Below, piece after piece: positions 24,117 through 31,731 of a DNA stretch of 38,516 nucleotides. The notes beneath the pieces are model-generated. The model was given only the letters and a program-made list of their open reading frames with translations, was not told where the DNA came from and searched no databases. Position 1 is the stretch's first letter. Each line of letters begins with the position of its first letter. The stretch is from positions 1 through 38,516 of the forward strand of contig JAJEHQ010000040.1 of assembly GCA_022823625.1 (NCBI GenBank), written 5' to 3'. The stretch is from Gammaproteobacteria bacterium (GTDB taxonomy: Bacteria; Pseudomonadota; Gammaproteobacteria; Arenicellales; JAJDZL01). The position numbers and the translations under genes were made by a program.

Positions 24117-25154
24117 CTACGCAGCGTTTGTAGCCATACCCAGTGCGGCCATAGCTGCGGCTTGGCCCTGAGCGATTGAGTCATCAATGGTTTCGGGTCC
24201 AACAGCTGCACCAGCAACATAAACTCCGGCGCGCGAAGTACCTGCAATACTGTCGTATGCAGGCGCCCTTTGAATAAAACCATGTGGCTCTAATTCAACT
24301 CCAAAGACTCGTGAAATATCCTGATTTTCGATATTGGGGTCCATACCGATTGCATGGACAACCAAGTCGAATGGAATTGAGATAGGTCGTTTGACGAGTG
24401 TGTCTTCTCCCTTAAGGAGTACCCGTTTACCATCGAAAGTAACTTCAGCAATGCGAGCTTTGATGTACTTGACCTTAAATTCTTCCTGACTTCGCCAATA
24501 ATACTGTCCTTCGTACAATCCAAATGTTCGAATGTCCATGTAATAGATGTATACGCTGCATTTAGGCAGTTCCTCACGAATTTCCATAGCCAGATTAGCG
24601 GAAACAGTGCAGCATATCTTTGAACACCATTCGCGGCCAATTTGGCGGTCTCGGGAACCGACGCACAGCAGAATGGCGACTCGGTCCGGTTTGCGGCCAT
24701 CGGAGGGACAGTGAACACCTTTACCGGAAGAAATCATTTGTTCCACCTGAGTGGTGGTTACAACATCCGGGTGTGAACCAAACCCCCACTCGGGTTTGTT
24801 TACTGAGTCAAAATGGGTAAATCCGGTAGCTAGGATGACCGATGATACGGAAACCTCAGTGCCATTTGACAATTTAGTGCTAAAGTTGCCGGGTTCGCCA
24901 GTGAGTTCAGTGACTTTAGTTGAGGTGTGGACTTTTATCGACTTGCTGTTTTCAGCCGATCTGACCATTCGGCCAATGGCTTCACTAGCCCATTCTCCCG
25001 ATGGGACTAATTTTGCATAACCTGATAGTATCGGGGCTCCACCTAAAATTTCCTCTTTTTCAACAAGAGTGACATTCTGACCAATTGAAGCAAGAGATTT
25101 AGCAGCTGAAAGACCGGCTGGACCACCTCCAACAACTAATACGCTCTGACTCAC
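24117..25154 (-). CDS. shdrA: sHdrA, FAD and Fe-S subunit
   Basis: This 345-residue flavoprotein has an N-terminal FAD-binding GGGPAG loop (residues 9-14), a later ATG-type strand (VILATGF), and GVYVAGAA near the C-terminus that completes FAD binding. C164, C177, C181 and C182 in LLCVGS...EWCSKICC form the cluster region seen in HdrA-like proteins. It is shorter than methanogen HdrA (about 650) because the extra ferredoxin domains are absent, as usual in sHdr. It would hand electrons from sulfur oxidation to NAD or another carrier. It overlaps shdrB1 by 4 bases. Confidence 0.93.
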   Translation of the reverse strand: MSQSVLVVGGGPAGLSAAKSLASIGQNVTLVEKEEILGGAPILSGYAKLVPSGEWASEAIGRMVRSAENSKSIKVHTSTKVTELTGEPGNFSTKLSNGTEVSVSSVILATGFTHFDSVNKPEWGFGSHPDVVTTTQVEQMISSGKGVHCPSDGRKPDRVAILLCVGSRDRQIGREWCSKICCTVSANLAMEIREELPKCSVYIYYMDIRTFGLYEGQYYWRSQEEFKVKYIKARIAEVTFDGKRVLLKGEDTLVKRPISIPFDLVVHAIGMDPNIENQDISRVFGVELEPHGFIQRAPAYDSIAGTSRAGVYVAGAAVGPETIDDSIAQGQAAAMAALGMATNAA

Positions 25155-26512
25155 ACTCGCACCTCGAACCCCGGTCCAGACGTGATCGCTCGCCGTGGGT
25201 CATATAAGGTTTCGTGGTGCCCGGCTTCAACGTCTGCCAAGTAAGCTTCAAACTCAAACTTTGCCTCTCTCCAGTCTATACCGAGTTTTTCGAGCAGTGG
25301 TTCAAATGCTGAAGCATGCCAATGCAGCTGGGCTATTTTGTAGGGATGGGCACCGCATAGAACTGCTGCCAACTGACAGTCGGCGAGAATCGGCATCTCA
25401 TAATGCTTGTCTACGGCCTTTCCTATCCACTGATTCTTATCCAACGTAGTAATGCAACCAGTGTCATGTCCAACCATGACATCAGCTCGTGCTTCTTCCA
25501 CTGCTACTTTTATTTTTCGATCAATAGCGAATGAACGTGTAAACTCTCGCTCGGATATGATGTGTCTAAAACCAAAACCGCAACAATCATACCAGGTGGA
25601 GTAGTCGATAACATTAGCACCAAGTGCCTGAACAAGGCCGGTGGACACTGCAACACGATTCCCTTCCAAAACTTCGTCATCATAAATGACATCTTCCGGC
25701 ACCATTTTGTAGACATGGCATGCCGGATGAATGACTGCTCGAATATTCGATGCATCGATCGTCTGTCGCTCGCTGATCTCATGACGCATAACATGCAGCC
25801 ATTCAGAATAGTGAACAATTTCTTCAGGAATCAGGATTTTGCCATCGACCAGACGGCCAATTTTGGCGAGTATTTTCTTGACTTGCTCTCTGAGTTCTGC
25901 TGAATGAAGAAGGAATTGCCGCATTTCTTTGTAGTTGCCAAAAGAAGTGCCACAGTGAACGAGTGGATAGTAATAAGCAGAATCCAAGCCCTCCGCTTGA
26001 GATGCAACGTATGCCTGGTGGAAATTTCTGAGAAAAACAGCGGCTAAACTGACAACATTTCCAATACCGGAACCGTGATAGTTCCACGCGGTGCAGGAAG
26101 TCTGATCTGTTTCATCGAGGTAGGTGGTACCTAACTCATTCATCAGCCAGAGCAAAGATGTTGGGTAGCCTGGAATATTTCCACATTGACCACAAGATTT
26201 GTGATGCCAAAGGCGGTCAGTCGGAATTTTTTTATCCCATCCGTAGAGTGTCTTTGTCATAAAGGGTTTGTGTCCATCGTTGACTCGATGAACGATGATC
26301 TCCCCATCCTTTTCAAGCTGCCACATGATGTCTCGAACATCTTCTACTCGTTCTCGATTCGTCAGCATTGAGCGTTTATCGATCTTTGCTTCAACCCACT
26401 GAGTAGCAACTTGGGCATCCTGCGGATTCAGTTGAGAATCACGCCATTCATTACCGTGCCCGGTGAAACGCTGATCTGCAAATTGATTTCCAAATGGGAC
26501 TTGTATACTCAT
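25151..26512 (-). CDS. shdrB1: sHdrB1, heterodisulfide reductase B-like subunit
   Basis: This 453-residue protein is a longer HdrB relative with an N-terminal extension of about 100 residues. Its first cysteine-rich unit is divergent (C107-x2-C110, C140 in SCTAW, C187 in HCGTSFG). The second keeps C265 and C310-C311-G but has a single C353 where CxxC is expected (GHDTGC, with Asp at the first position). So B1 probably binds clusters by altered ligation compared with B2, a known asymmetry of sHdr complexes. It follows shdrC1 by 33 bp and overlaps shdrA by 4 bases. Confidence 0.9.
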   Translation of the reverse strand: MSIQVPFGNQFADQRFTGHGNEWRDSQLNPQDAQVATQWVEAKIDKRSMLTNRERVEDVRDIMWQLEKDGEIIVHRVNDGHKPFMTKTLYGWDKKIPTDRLWHHKSCGQCGNIPGYPTSLLWLMNELGTTYLDETDQTSCTAWNYHGSGIGNVVSLAAVFLRNFHQAYVASQAEGLDSAYYYPLVHCGTSFGNYKEMRQFLLHSAELREQVKKILAKIGRLVDGKILIPEEIVHYSEWLHVMRHEISERQTIDASNIRAVIHPACHVYKMVPEDVIYDDEVLEGNRVAVSTGLVQALGANVIDYSTWYDCCGFGFRHIISEREFTRSFAIDRKIKVAVEEARADVMVGHDTGCITTLDKNQWIGKAVDKHYEMPILADCQLAAVLCGAHPYKIAQLHWHASAFEPLLEKLGIDWREAKFEFEAYLADVEAGHHETLYDPRRAITSGPGFEVRV

Positions 26513-26545
26513 TTCAAATTCCTCAGAATAGTAATTTGTGATGAA

Positions 26546-27277
26546 CTAGTCGTCTTCCTGTTCATCCAGCCAGTCTTCATACTCTTCGCGTTTTTCATCC
26601 ATAATATCGACAATAACATCGAATAAATTTTCGTCGATAGTTTCCAGTTGATCCAAGACGCCTGAATCCTCCCAAATGGTGTAGAGTTCAACCGAAGTCT
26701 TGAGATTTACCTCCCATGCTGTATCCGTAGTATGCATGGTTGGCATTGGAATCGCCTTTCTTAGCGTATCTAACGGTGCATCCACCTTACTGATATTCGG
26801 ACCCCAGTCTGCGAAGTGGTCTGGGGTGATCATGTTGGGTGCAAGCTGATTACCGGTGGATATTAGTTTAAGCATGACCCTGGAAAACGGCCTAAGCACA
26901 TCTTTGGCAGATTGCAAACCGTGCTTGATTGATGTTTCTCGCATAATGCTGACGAGTCCACCAGGGGAATTTCCGAAAGGACATCTTGCAGCACATGTAT
27001 AGCATTGAGCACATGCCCAGATCTTTTCCTGCATGGCGTCATAAATGCCTTCTAGATTTTCCGTCCAAAGCAACTGGACTATTTCACGCGGAGAATAATC
27101 GAAATAATGTGCAGAGGGACAAGTCGCAGTGCAAATTCCGCAATTCAAGCAGCCATGCAATTCGTGATCATAAAGAGGGTGTTCGCAAATGTCTGCAAAA
27201 ATTTCTTCAAGCTTTTCCCGGTCTATCTCAGTTTCGTTCGATAGCGGGTCTCCGATTGTATGTTGAGCAGAGGCCAT
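26546..27277 (-). CDS. shdrC1: sHdrC1, two-cluster ferredoxin subunit
   Basis: This 243-residue HdrC-like protein has two [4Fe-4S] motifs: C43-x2-C46-x2-C49-x3-C53 and C89-x2-C92-x2-C95-x3-C99-P. A strongly acidic C-terminal tail (EKREEYEDWLDEQEDD) is present. It is the first sHdr subunit of the operon, 5 bp after dsrE, and should transfer electrons between sHdrB1 and sHdrA. Confidence 0.93.
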   Translation of the reverse strand: MASAQHTIGDPLSNETEIDREKLEEIFADICEHPLYDHELHGCLNCGICTATCPSAHYFDYSPREIVQLLWTENLEGIYDAMQEKIWACAQCYTCAARCPFGNSPGGLVSIMRETSIKHGLQSAKDVLRPFSRVMLKLISTGNQLAPNMITPDHFADWGPNISKVDAPLDTLRKAIPMPTMHTTDTAWEVNLKTSVELYTIWEDSGVLDQLETIDENLFDVIVDIMDEKREEYEDWLDEQEDD

Positions 27278-27282
27278 AGAAC

Positions 27283-27663
27283 TTAATATGTCAGCATCCT
27301 AGTGTCATCATCTTCCATTACACGTTCGATAACGTAGGCACCACCGACGATTCCCTCACATTCCGGAATCAAATCATCTTCCGTCATATCGAAAAGGTCC
27401 AAGTTGGGTGAACAACAAAAAAACTTAACACCAGCATCATGTGCGTCTTTGATGAAGTCGTAAACTGATTTACCTGAGCCCGGTTTCACATAAAGATTCT
27501 CTGCCACACCTTTCTTTAGCAGCTTTCCGGATGTAGCTGTACAAATGACTTCTACCTCGTATTCCATAGCAGCTGCTACGGTTGCCTGAAAAATGGGGGC
27601 TCCCATTTCCTCACCGTTTGCAGGGTCAGTATTGACCATCATAATTACCAGTTTTTCTGCCAT
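27283..27663 (-). CDS. DsrE-family sulfur transferase (DsrE3-like)
   Basis: This 126-residue DsrE-fold protein has the motif FFCCSPNLDLFDM, where C83 and C84 lie at the usual sulfur-carrying position. Such proteins receive or pass persulfide sulfur with TusA. Dissimilatory sulfur oxidisers with sHdr commonly encode a DsrE3C-type protein at this place, and I think this is one, but the subtype is not proven. The operon promoter and an operator-like inverted repeat lie just upstream (27721-27748). Confidence 0.88.
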   Translation of the reverse strand: MAEKLVIMMVNTDPANGEEMGAPIFQATVAAAMEYEVEVICTATSGKLLKKGVAENLYVKPGSGKSVYDFIKDAHDAGVKFFCCSPNLDLFDMTEDDLIPECEGIVGGAYVIERVMEDDDTRMLTY

Positions 27664-28109
27664 ACCTGTGAGCCTCTTTGCTGTTCAGAAACGGTTGCAA
27701 TCGGTATTGCATTTTAGCAGATTATATATATTAGCATTTTCTAATATAAATTGAGTAAGTCCGCTCTTTGAGGGATGGGTGAATGTTGAACTTAAGGCCT
27801 ATAGTATTGATATTGATAAAATATCCTGGTAGTTATGATGTATACGGTGGTTTATTTTGATTTGATCAGAAGCTTGAATGAATCAGGGCTCCTTATTGTT
27901 TTATTCTACAGAAATAGATCTCAGTTTGGCACTTATCGTTTGTCCAAACAACCAGTAATTCGAAACAATAAATTACTTTGTATTTTGCAGTTTAATCTCA
28001 ACACCCTGTCACAGTGAATAGTGCTAACTCACACCTATATTGATTAGAACGTACTGCTCAACGTACATATTTGTCTAGTAGTTCAGCTTTATTTCGAGGT
28101 ATCAAAGCA
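27664..28109. promoter_or_regulatory. Divergent control region, sHdr operon / amidase
   Basis: This 446-bp region separates dsrE (-) from the amidase gene (+). Near dsrE it has a TATAAT -10 box on the minus strand and an AT-rich inverted repeat (see separate entry). On the amidase side a GATATT / AATATC inverted repeat (5-base spacer) lies around 27815-27832, about 280 bp before the ATG, and may be a second regulatory site. No gene is supported in the interval. Confidence 0.55.
27721..27748 (-). promoter_or_regulatory. sHdr operon -10 box and operator-like inverted repeat
   Basis: On the minus strand TATAAT (27726 to 27721) is a perfect -10 box. Directly upstream, an 8-bp inverted repeat, TATATTAG (27727-27734) and CTAATATA (27741-27748) with a 6-base spacer, fills the -10/-35 spacing. 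The -35 itself is weak (TTATAT or TTTATA overlapping the repeat). A dimeric repressor bound here would block RNA polymerase. Winged-helix ArsR-family sulfur sensors (sHdrR, SqrR, BigR) bind AT-rich sites of this size, so one of these is the leading candidate, but no regulator gene is in the window. Confidence 0.65.
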
Positions 28110-29624
28110 ATGAACATACGAAAACCGAGAATCTCCGAGATGATCGAAATTACTGAGGACTTAGGACTGAATCTGTCCGAAGCTAAGGTTCGTGACTTCA
28201 TGGACGTAATGGAACCCATTTTTAAAGACTACGAAACTGTCAATTCCATGAGCGACTATGTCCCGAAGATAAGTCGTCCAACTGCAACTTGGTGTTTTCC
28301 AGAACCGAAAGAGAACCCGTTCAACTCTTGGTATGTGAGAACTGAAATTAGTTTAAATTCAAGTGGTTCTTTACACGGTCAAACAGTTGCCCTAAAGGAC
28401 AGTATATGCCTCGCGGGTGTACCGATGACTTATGGCACGCGCACTTTGGATGGATATGTTCCAGATATCGATGCAACAGTGGTGACACGCCTATTAGAAG
28501 CAGGCGCAGTCATTTTAGGCAAAGCAAGATGTGAAGCTTACTGTGCTTCAGGCAGTAGCCATTCCAGTGATGGTGGTTGGGTTGAGAATCCAAATCGGGC
28601 AAATTACTCCGCTGGAGGCTCCTCCTCTGGGTGTGGAGCCTTGGTTGCTGCCAAACTTGTTGACGTTGCGATTGGCGGAGATCAAGGCGGTTCAATTCGT
28701 ATTCCCGCTTCATACTCAGGTTGCTACGGCCTAAAACCTACACATGGTCTAGTACCCTATACCGGCGTCTTTCCAATTGATGCATCCATTGACCACATCG
28801 GGCCAATGACACAGACTGTTTACGACAACGCCAAAACTCTACAAGTGATTGCAGGTGAAGACGGGCTTGATCCACGTCAGATCAATCTGCAGGTGGACGA
28901 TTACGTTGCCGCCATCAGTCGAAGTCCAAGAAACTTAAGAGTGGGTGTACTAAAAGAAGGATTCGGATGGCCAAATTCAGAGCAAGGTGTAGACACGAAA
29001 GTACGGGAAGCGGCAGAACGTCTGGAAAAACTTGGGATGATAGTACAGTCCGTTTCTATCCCATTGCATCGCCATGGTGAGGCAATTTGGGGTCCGATTG
29101 CACACGAAGGATTTGCTAACCAGATGAGTCGCAACAATCCGATGGGATTTGGCTGGAAAGGTCTTTATACGACCTCACTGATTGAGTGGCACGCCAGATG
29201 GCGGGACAAGGGGGAAGACGTCGACGATACTGCAATTTTATCTATGTTGGTGGGTGAGTACTTTCAACGAAACTATGCAGGACACTTCTATGCTAAAGCC
29301 CAAAATTTATCTCGTATGCTTTCTAGTGAATACGATAAGGCGCTGGAAGAATTTGATCTTCTGTTGATGCCAACAACACCAATGACGGCAAAACCGATTC
29401 CGCCGAGAGATGCCTCACTTTCTCTATACTGTCAACGTGCTTATGAAATGGGATCCAATGTTTCGCCAACAAATTTGACTGGACACCCTGCAATATCGCT
29501 TCCCTGTGGGCTCAGCGAAGACATGCCAGTGGGTATGATGCTGATTGGAGGAAGGTGGCAGGAATCGACAATCTATACAGCGGCATCGGCTTTTGAGGAG
29601 AACTACAACTGGCAAAATTTGTAA
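28110..29624 (+). CDS. Amidase-signature hydrolase
   Basis: This 504-residue amidase-signature enzyme has a Ser-cisSer-Lys triad: K96 in VALKDS, the serine cluster S171-S173 in AGGSSSGCG, and nucleophile S195 in GGDQGGSIRIP. It should hydrolyse an amide such as an aryl, aliphatic or acyl amide. It is not GatA, as no gatB/C lie nearby, and it lacks a signal peptide. I start at the ATG 28110 with GAGG 10 bases ahead; a TTG at 28071 would add 13 residues. It is a stand-alone gene divergent from the sHdr operon and convergent with the amidotransferase, so its substrate cannot be guessed from context. Confidence 0.85.
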   Translation: MNIRKPRISEMIEITEDLGLNLSEAKVRDFMDVMEPIFKDYETVNSMSDYVPKISRPTATWCFPEPKENPFNSWYVRTEISLNSSGSLHGQTVALKDSICLAGVPMTYGTRTLDGYVPDIDATVVTRLLEAGAVILGKARCEAYCASGSSHSSDGGWVENPNRANYSAGGSSSGCGALVAAKLVDVAIGGDQGGSIRIPASYSGCYGLKPTHGLVPYTGVFPIDASIDHIGPMTQTVYDNAKTLQVIAGEDGLDPRQINLQVDDYVAAISRSPRNLRVGVLKEGFGWPNSEQGVDTKVREAAERLEKLGMIVQSVSIPLHRHGEAIWGPIAHEGFANQMSRNNPMGFGWKGLYTTSLIEWHARWRDKGEDVDDTAILSMLVGEYFQRNYAGHFYAKAQNLSRMLSSEYDKALEEFDLLLMPTTPMTAKPIPPRDASLSLYCQRAYEMGSNVSPTNLTGHPAISLPCGLSEDMPVGMMLIGGRWQESTIYTAASAFEENYNWQNL

Positions 29625-29678
29625 GTTACTTGTTTGAGCGTTCTAGCGTTGTAATTTCGCTGTTCTCGTTATCAGAAT

Positions 29679-30383
29679 TCAGGCACCTGTTTCACGCATC
29701 CAACCTGTGATCTGGATAATTCCAGTCATCATTGATACGAGTGCATTTTCTAGTTCTACTTGAGCACAACGAATTTCACTCAGCACATCTGAATTACCGA
29801 AGTCGTATGCTGGAGCCTGAACGATTGCATCTTCAATCATTGCACTTTTGATGCCTGGATGTCCAAAAAAGCCAAGACAATTATCCTGCGCTTGAAAAAG
29901 CATCGGATTTCGGTCTCTCGATTCCGCAAGGATCGCCGATCCGGGAGGCGCCAGCGGTGCATCCCGCATAAAGGTGATTACTGGAAATTCAACTGGCAAG
30001 AAACTATTGAGCGCATTGTCATCAGTACGATAAGCGCGATCAACGCTGACTGTCAAATTCATTGGTGCGACAGTTCCGTTAAGGGCTAAGCTCAATAATT
30101 GCGCACCTGTTCCGAATGCAAGAATTGGCAAGTTCTTTCGTAAGCCGGTTTCAATGATTCTGAGCTTGTGATTAAGTGCTGGAATAATCGGGTCTGAGAC
30201 TGTACCATAAGGTGCGGCACCCAGTAAAATCAGACCATCTTTTGGCAATTCAGCTTTTCGAATCCAATCACTATCATGCGCTGGACGAATATATCGAAAC
30301 CGTATGTTTCTTCCCTCCAAATGGTCTTCTACCAAACCTAGATGTTCGGCATCGGAATTTTGTAATACAGCTATCGTTTGCAC
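29679..30383 (-). CDS. Class I glutamine amidotransferase-like protein, catalytic Cys missing
   Basis: This 234-residue protein has the flavodoxin-like fold of class I (triad) glutamine amidotransferases. The nucleophile elbow, normally G-x-C-x-G-x-Q, reads A-F-G-T-G-A-Q (89-95), with Gly91 in place of the Cys. The catalytic histidine region GFFGHPGI keeps H175-P176 but lacks the following Glu of HPE. The protein is therefore unlikely to hydrolyse glutamine and may be a regulatory or binding relative. It begins with GTG, 29 bp after the squalene synthase-like gene on the same strand, so the two may be co-transcribed. Confidence 0.7.
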   Translation of the reverse strand: MQTIAVLQNSDAEHLGLVEDHLEGRNIRFRYIRPAHDSDWIRKAELPKDGLILLGAAPYGTVSDPIIPALNHKLRIIETGLRKNLPILAFGTGAQLLSLALNGTVAPMNLTVSVDRAYRTDDNALNSFLPVEFPVITFMRDAPLAPPGSAILAESRDRNPMLFQAQDNCLGFFGHPGIKSAMIEDAIVQAPAYDFGNSDVLSEIRCAQVELENALVSMMTGIIQITGWMRETGA

Positions 30384-30412
30384 AATTTGAGAAATGTTAA
30401 TTTTGGTCAGAC

Positions 30413-31456
30413 TTAAACGATTATTGCTTCCTGATTCTCGGAATAAAACTGAAAGCCACTCGAGAGTCGAGAAAAGAGATCGCTCAGTGCCTGATTTGAT
30501 TTCAGTGCAGTTTCTGCATCTGATATGATTGATCTGACAGTAAATCTTGAAATTTTGACTTCTGAGCCACTACTGAAAGTGGGATTCTCATAAATTCGCC
30601 TCAGAGTTAATATTGCCATTCCTAGAGCCCAAGTGCAGTGTCGGCGTATTCCAGGCTGATGCACGGGGACGAGTTGAATATACCGTAGTGCGTTAATCTG
30701 GTGACCGTGAGTAATTTTGACCAATTGGTGCATTCCTGCGATATATCCTTTTGCCCGATGATCTTCAGATAAGTTATTTAACTCATACCCAAACTCATTG
30801 AATACATCTCTGGGAAACCAACAAACTCCTCGTCTTTGATCATCCCAGACATCTTTCAAGATGTTGGTCATCTGGAGAGCTTGACCGAAAGAAACTGCCA
30901 GTTTAATGAGTTGATCATATTTTTCAGCAGTATCTGGACAATGATCACAAAATAGTTCGGTCAGCATCTCACCAACCACGCCCGCGACATAGTAGCAATA
31001 TTGATCGAGTTCCGAAATATCAGCCAAACCTGCTAAAGATGCGCGTTCCTGAAAATCAGCCATTCCGCGGGACATAATTCGTACACATCTTTCCAGTGCC
31101 TGTTGTTGGGTGGGTGTACAGGTGTGGGTGATTCTAATCACCCTCTCTGTGTTTCGAATTAGATTGCGTTCATTTGATGTTGTGGATGTTGAAAGTTGAG
31201 CGTGCAAATTTTTGGCAAACTGTTCTGCGCTTTCTTTTCCAGCGACAACATTGATGAATTGCTCTGAAAATTCTCTTTTTTGCTCGTGTGTCAGTGCAGG
31301 TTCATCTTCAATAGTATCCGCGATTCTGCACAGCAAGTAGGCGTTGCCAACAACTTCTCGTAGACCCTGGGGTAGTTGCGGAATTGTCAGGGCAAACGTA
31401 CGAGATACTCCCTCTAGAGCACGATTCTGATATTTGATGTCAGTTGAATTAAACAT
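30413..31456 (-). CDS. Squalene synthase-like enzyme (phytoene/squalene synthase family)
   Basis: This 347-residue trans-isoprenyl diphosphate synthase of the head-to-head type has two aspartate-rich magnesium motifs, D47-TIE-D51 in CRIADTIEDE and D202-VWDD in NILKDVWDD. The beginning VSRTFALTIPQLP and YLLCRIADTIED fit eukaryotic-type (ERG9-like) squalene synthase more than CrtB phytoene synthase. It would join two farnesyl diphosphates to make squalene, a precursor of hopanoids or sterols; squalene cyclase genes are not in the window. The ATG at 31456 starts at the conserved region; a TTG at 31501 would add 15 residues. AAGGA lies directly against the ATG, closer than optimal. Confidence 0.85.
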   Translation of the reverse strand: MFNSTDIKYQNRALEGVSRTFALTIPQLPQGLREVVGNAYLLCRIADTIEDEPALTHEQKREFSEQFINVVAGKESAEQFAKNLHAQLSTSTTSNERNLIRNTERVIRITHTCTPTQQQALERCVRIMSRGMADFQERASLAGLADISELDQYCYYVAGVVGEMLTELFCDHCPDTAEKYDQLIKLAVSFGQALQMTNILKDVWDDQRRGVCWFPRDVFNEFGYELNNLSEDHRAKGYIAGMHQLVKITHGHQINALRYIQLVPVHQPGIRRHCTWALGMAILTLRRIYENPTFSSGSEVKISRFTVRSIISDAETALKSNQALSDLFSRLSSGFQFYSENQEAIIV

Positions 31457-31731
31457 TCCTTTGTTAGATCTCGTCCTGACTATACTGAACCATTCTATCA
31501 AATATTTTACTTAGTCAATCATTTACGTGTACGATGCGATTCTCTTGAAATCTCGTGCTAGGAAATGAAAGTTGCACGAAAAGAGAGATTTCATTGAAAC
31601 GACGTTATTTTCACTTTATGACAGTTGCGGTAATTGATTACAACCTGATTAACCGATTCAATTTGCTGCATAGGCTTCCAATATTTGACTCAGCCAAGCA
31701 AAAAATACAATACAGGCTGCAGGCTAAATTT

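Noticed and set aside
24117..24283. Open frames antisense to or overlapping shdrA and the hypothetical gene
   Set aside because: They are shadows of genes with clear families; no signals support them.
28110..29624. GatA subunit of the Glu-tRNA amidotransferase
   Set aside because: No gatB or gatC adjoins it, and the sequence around the triad looks like a general amidase.
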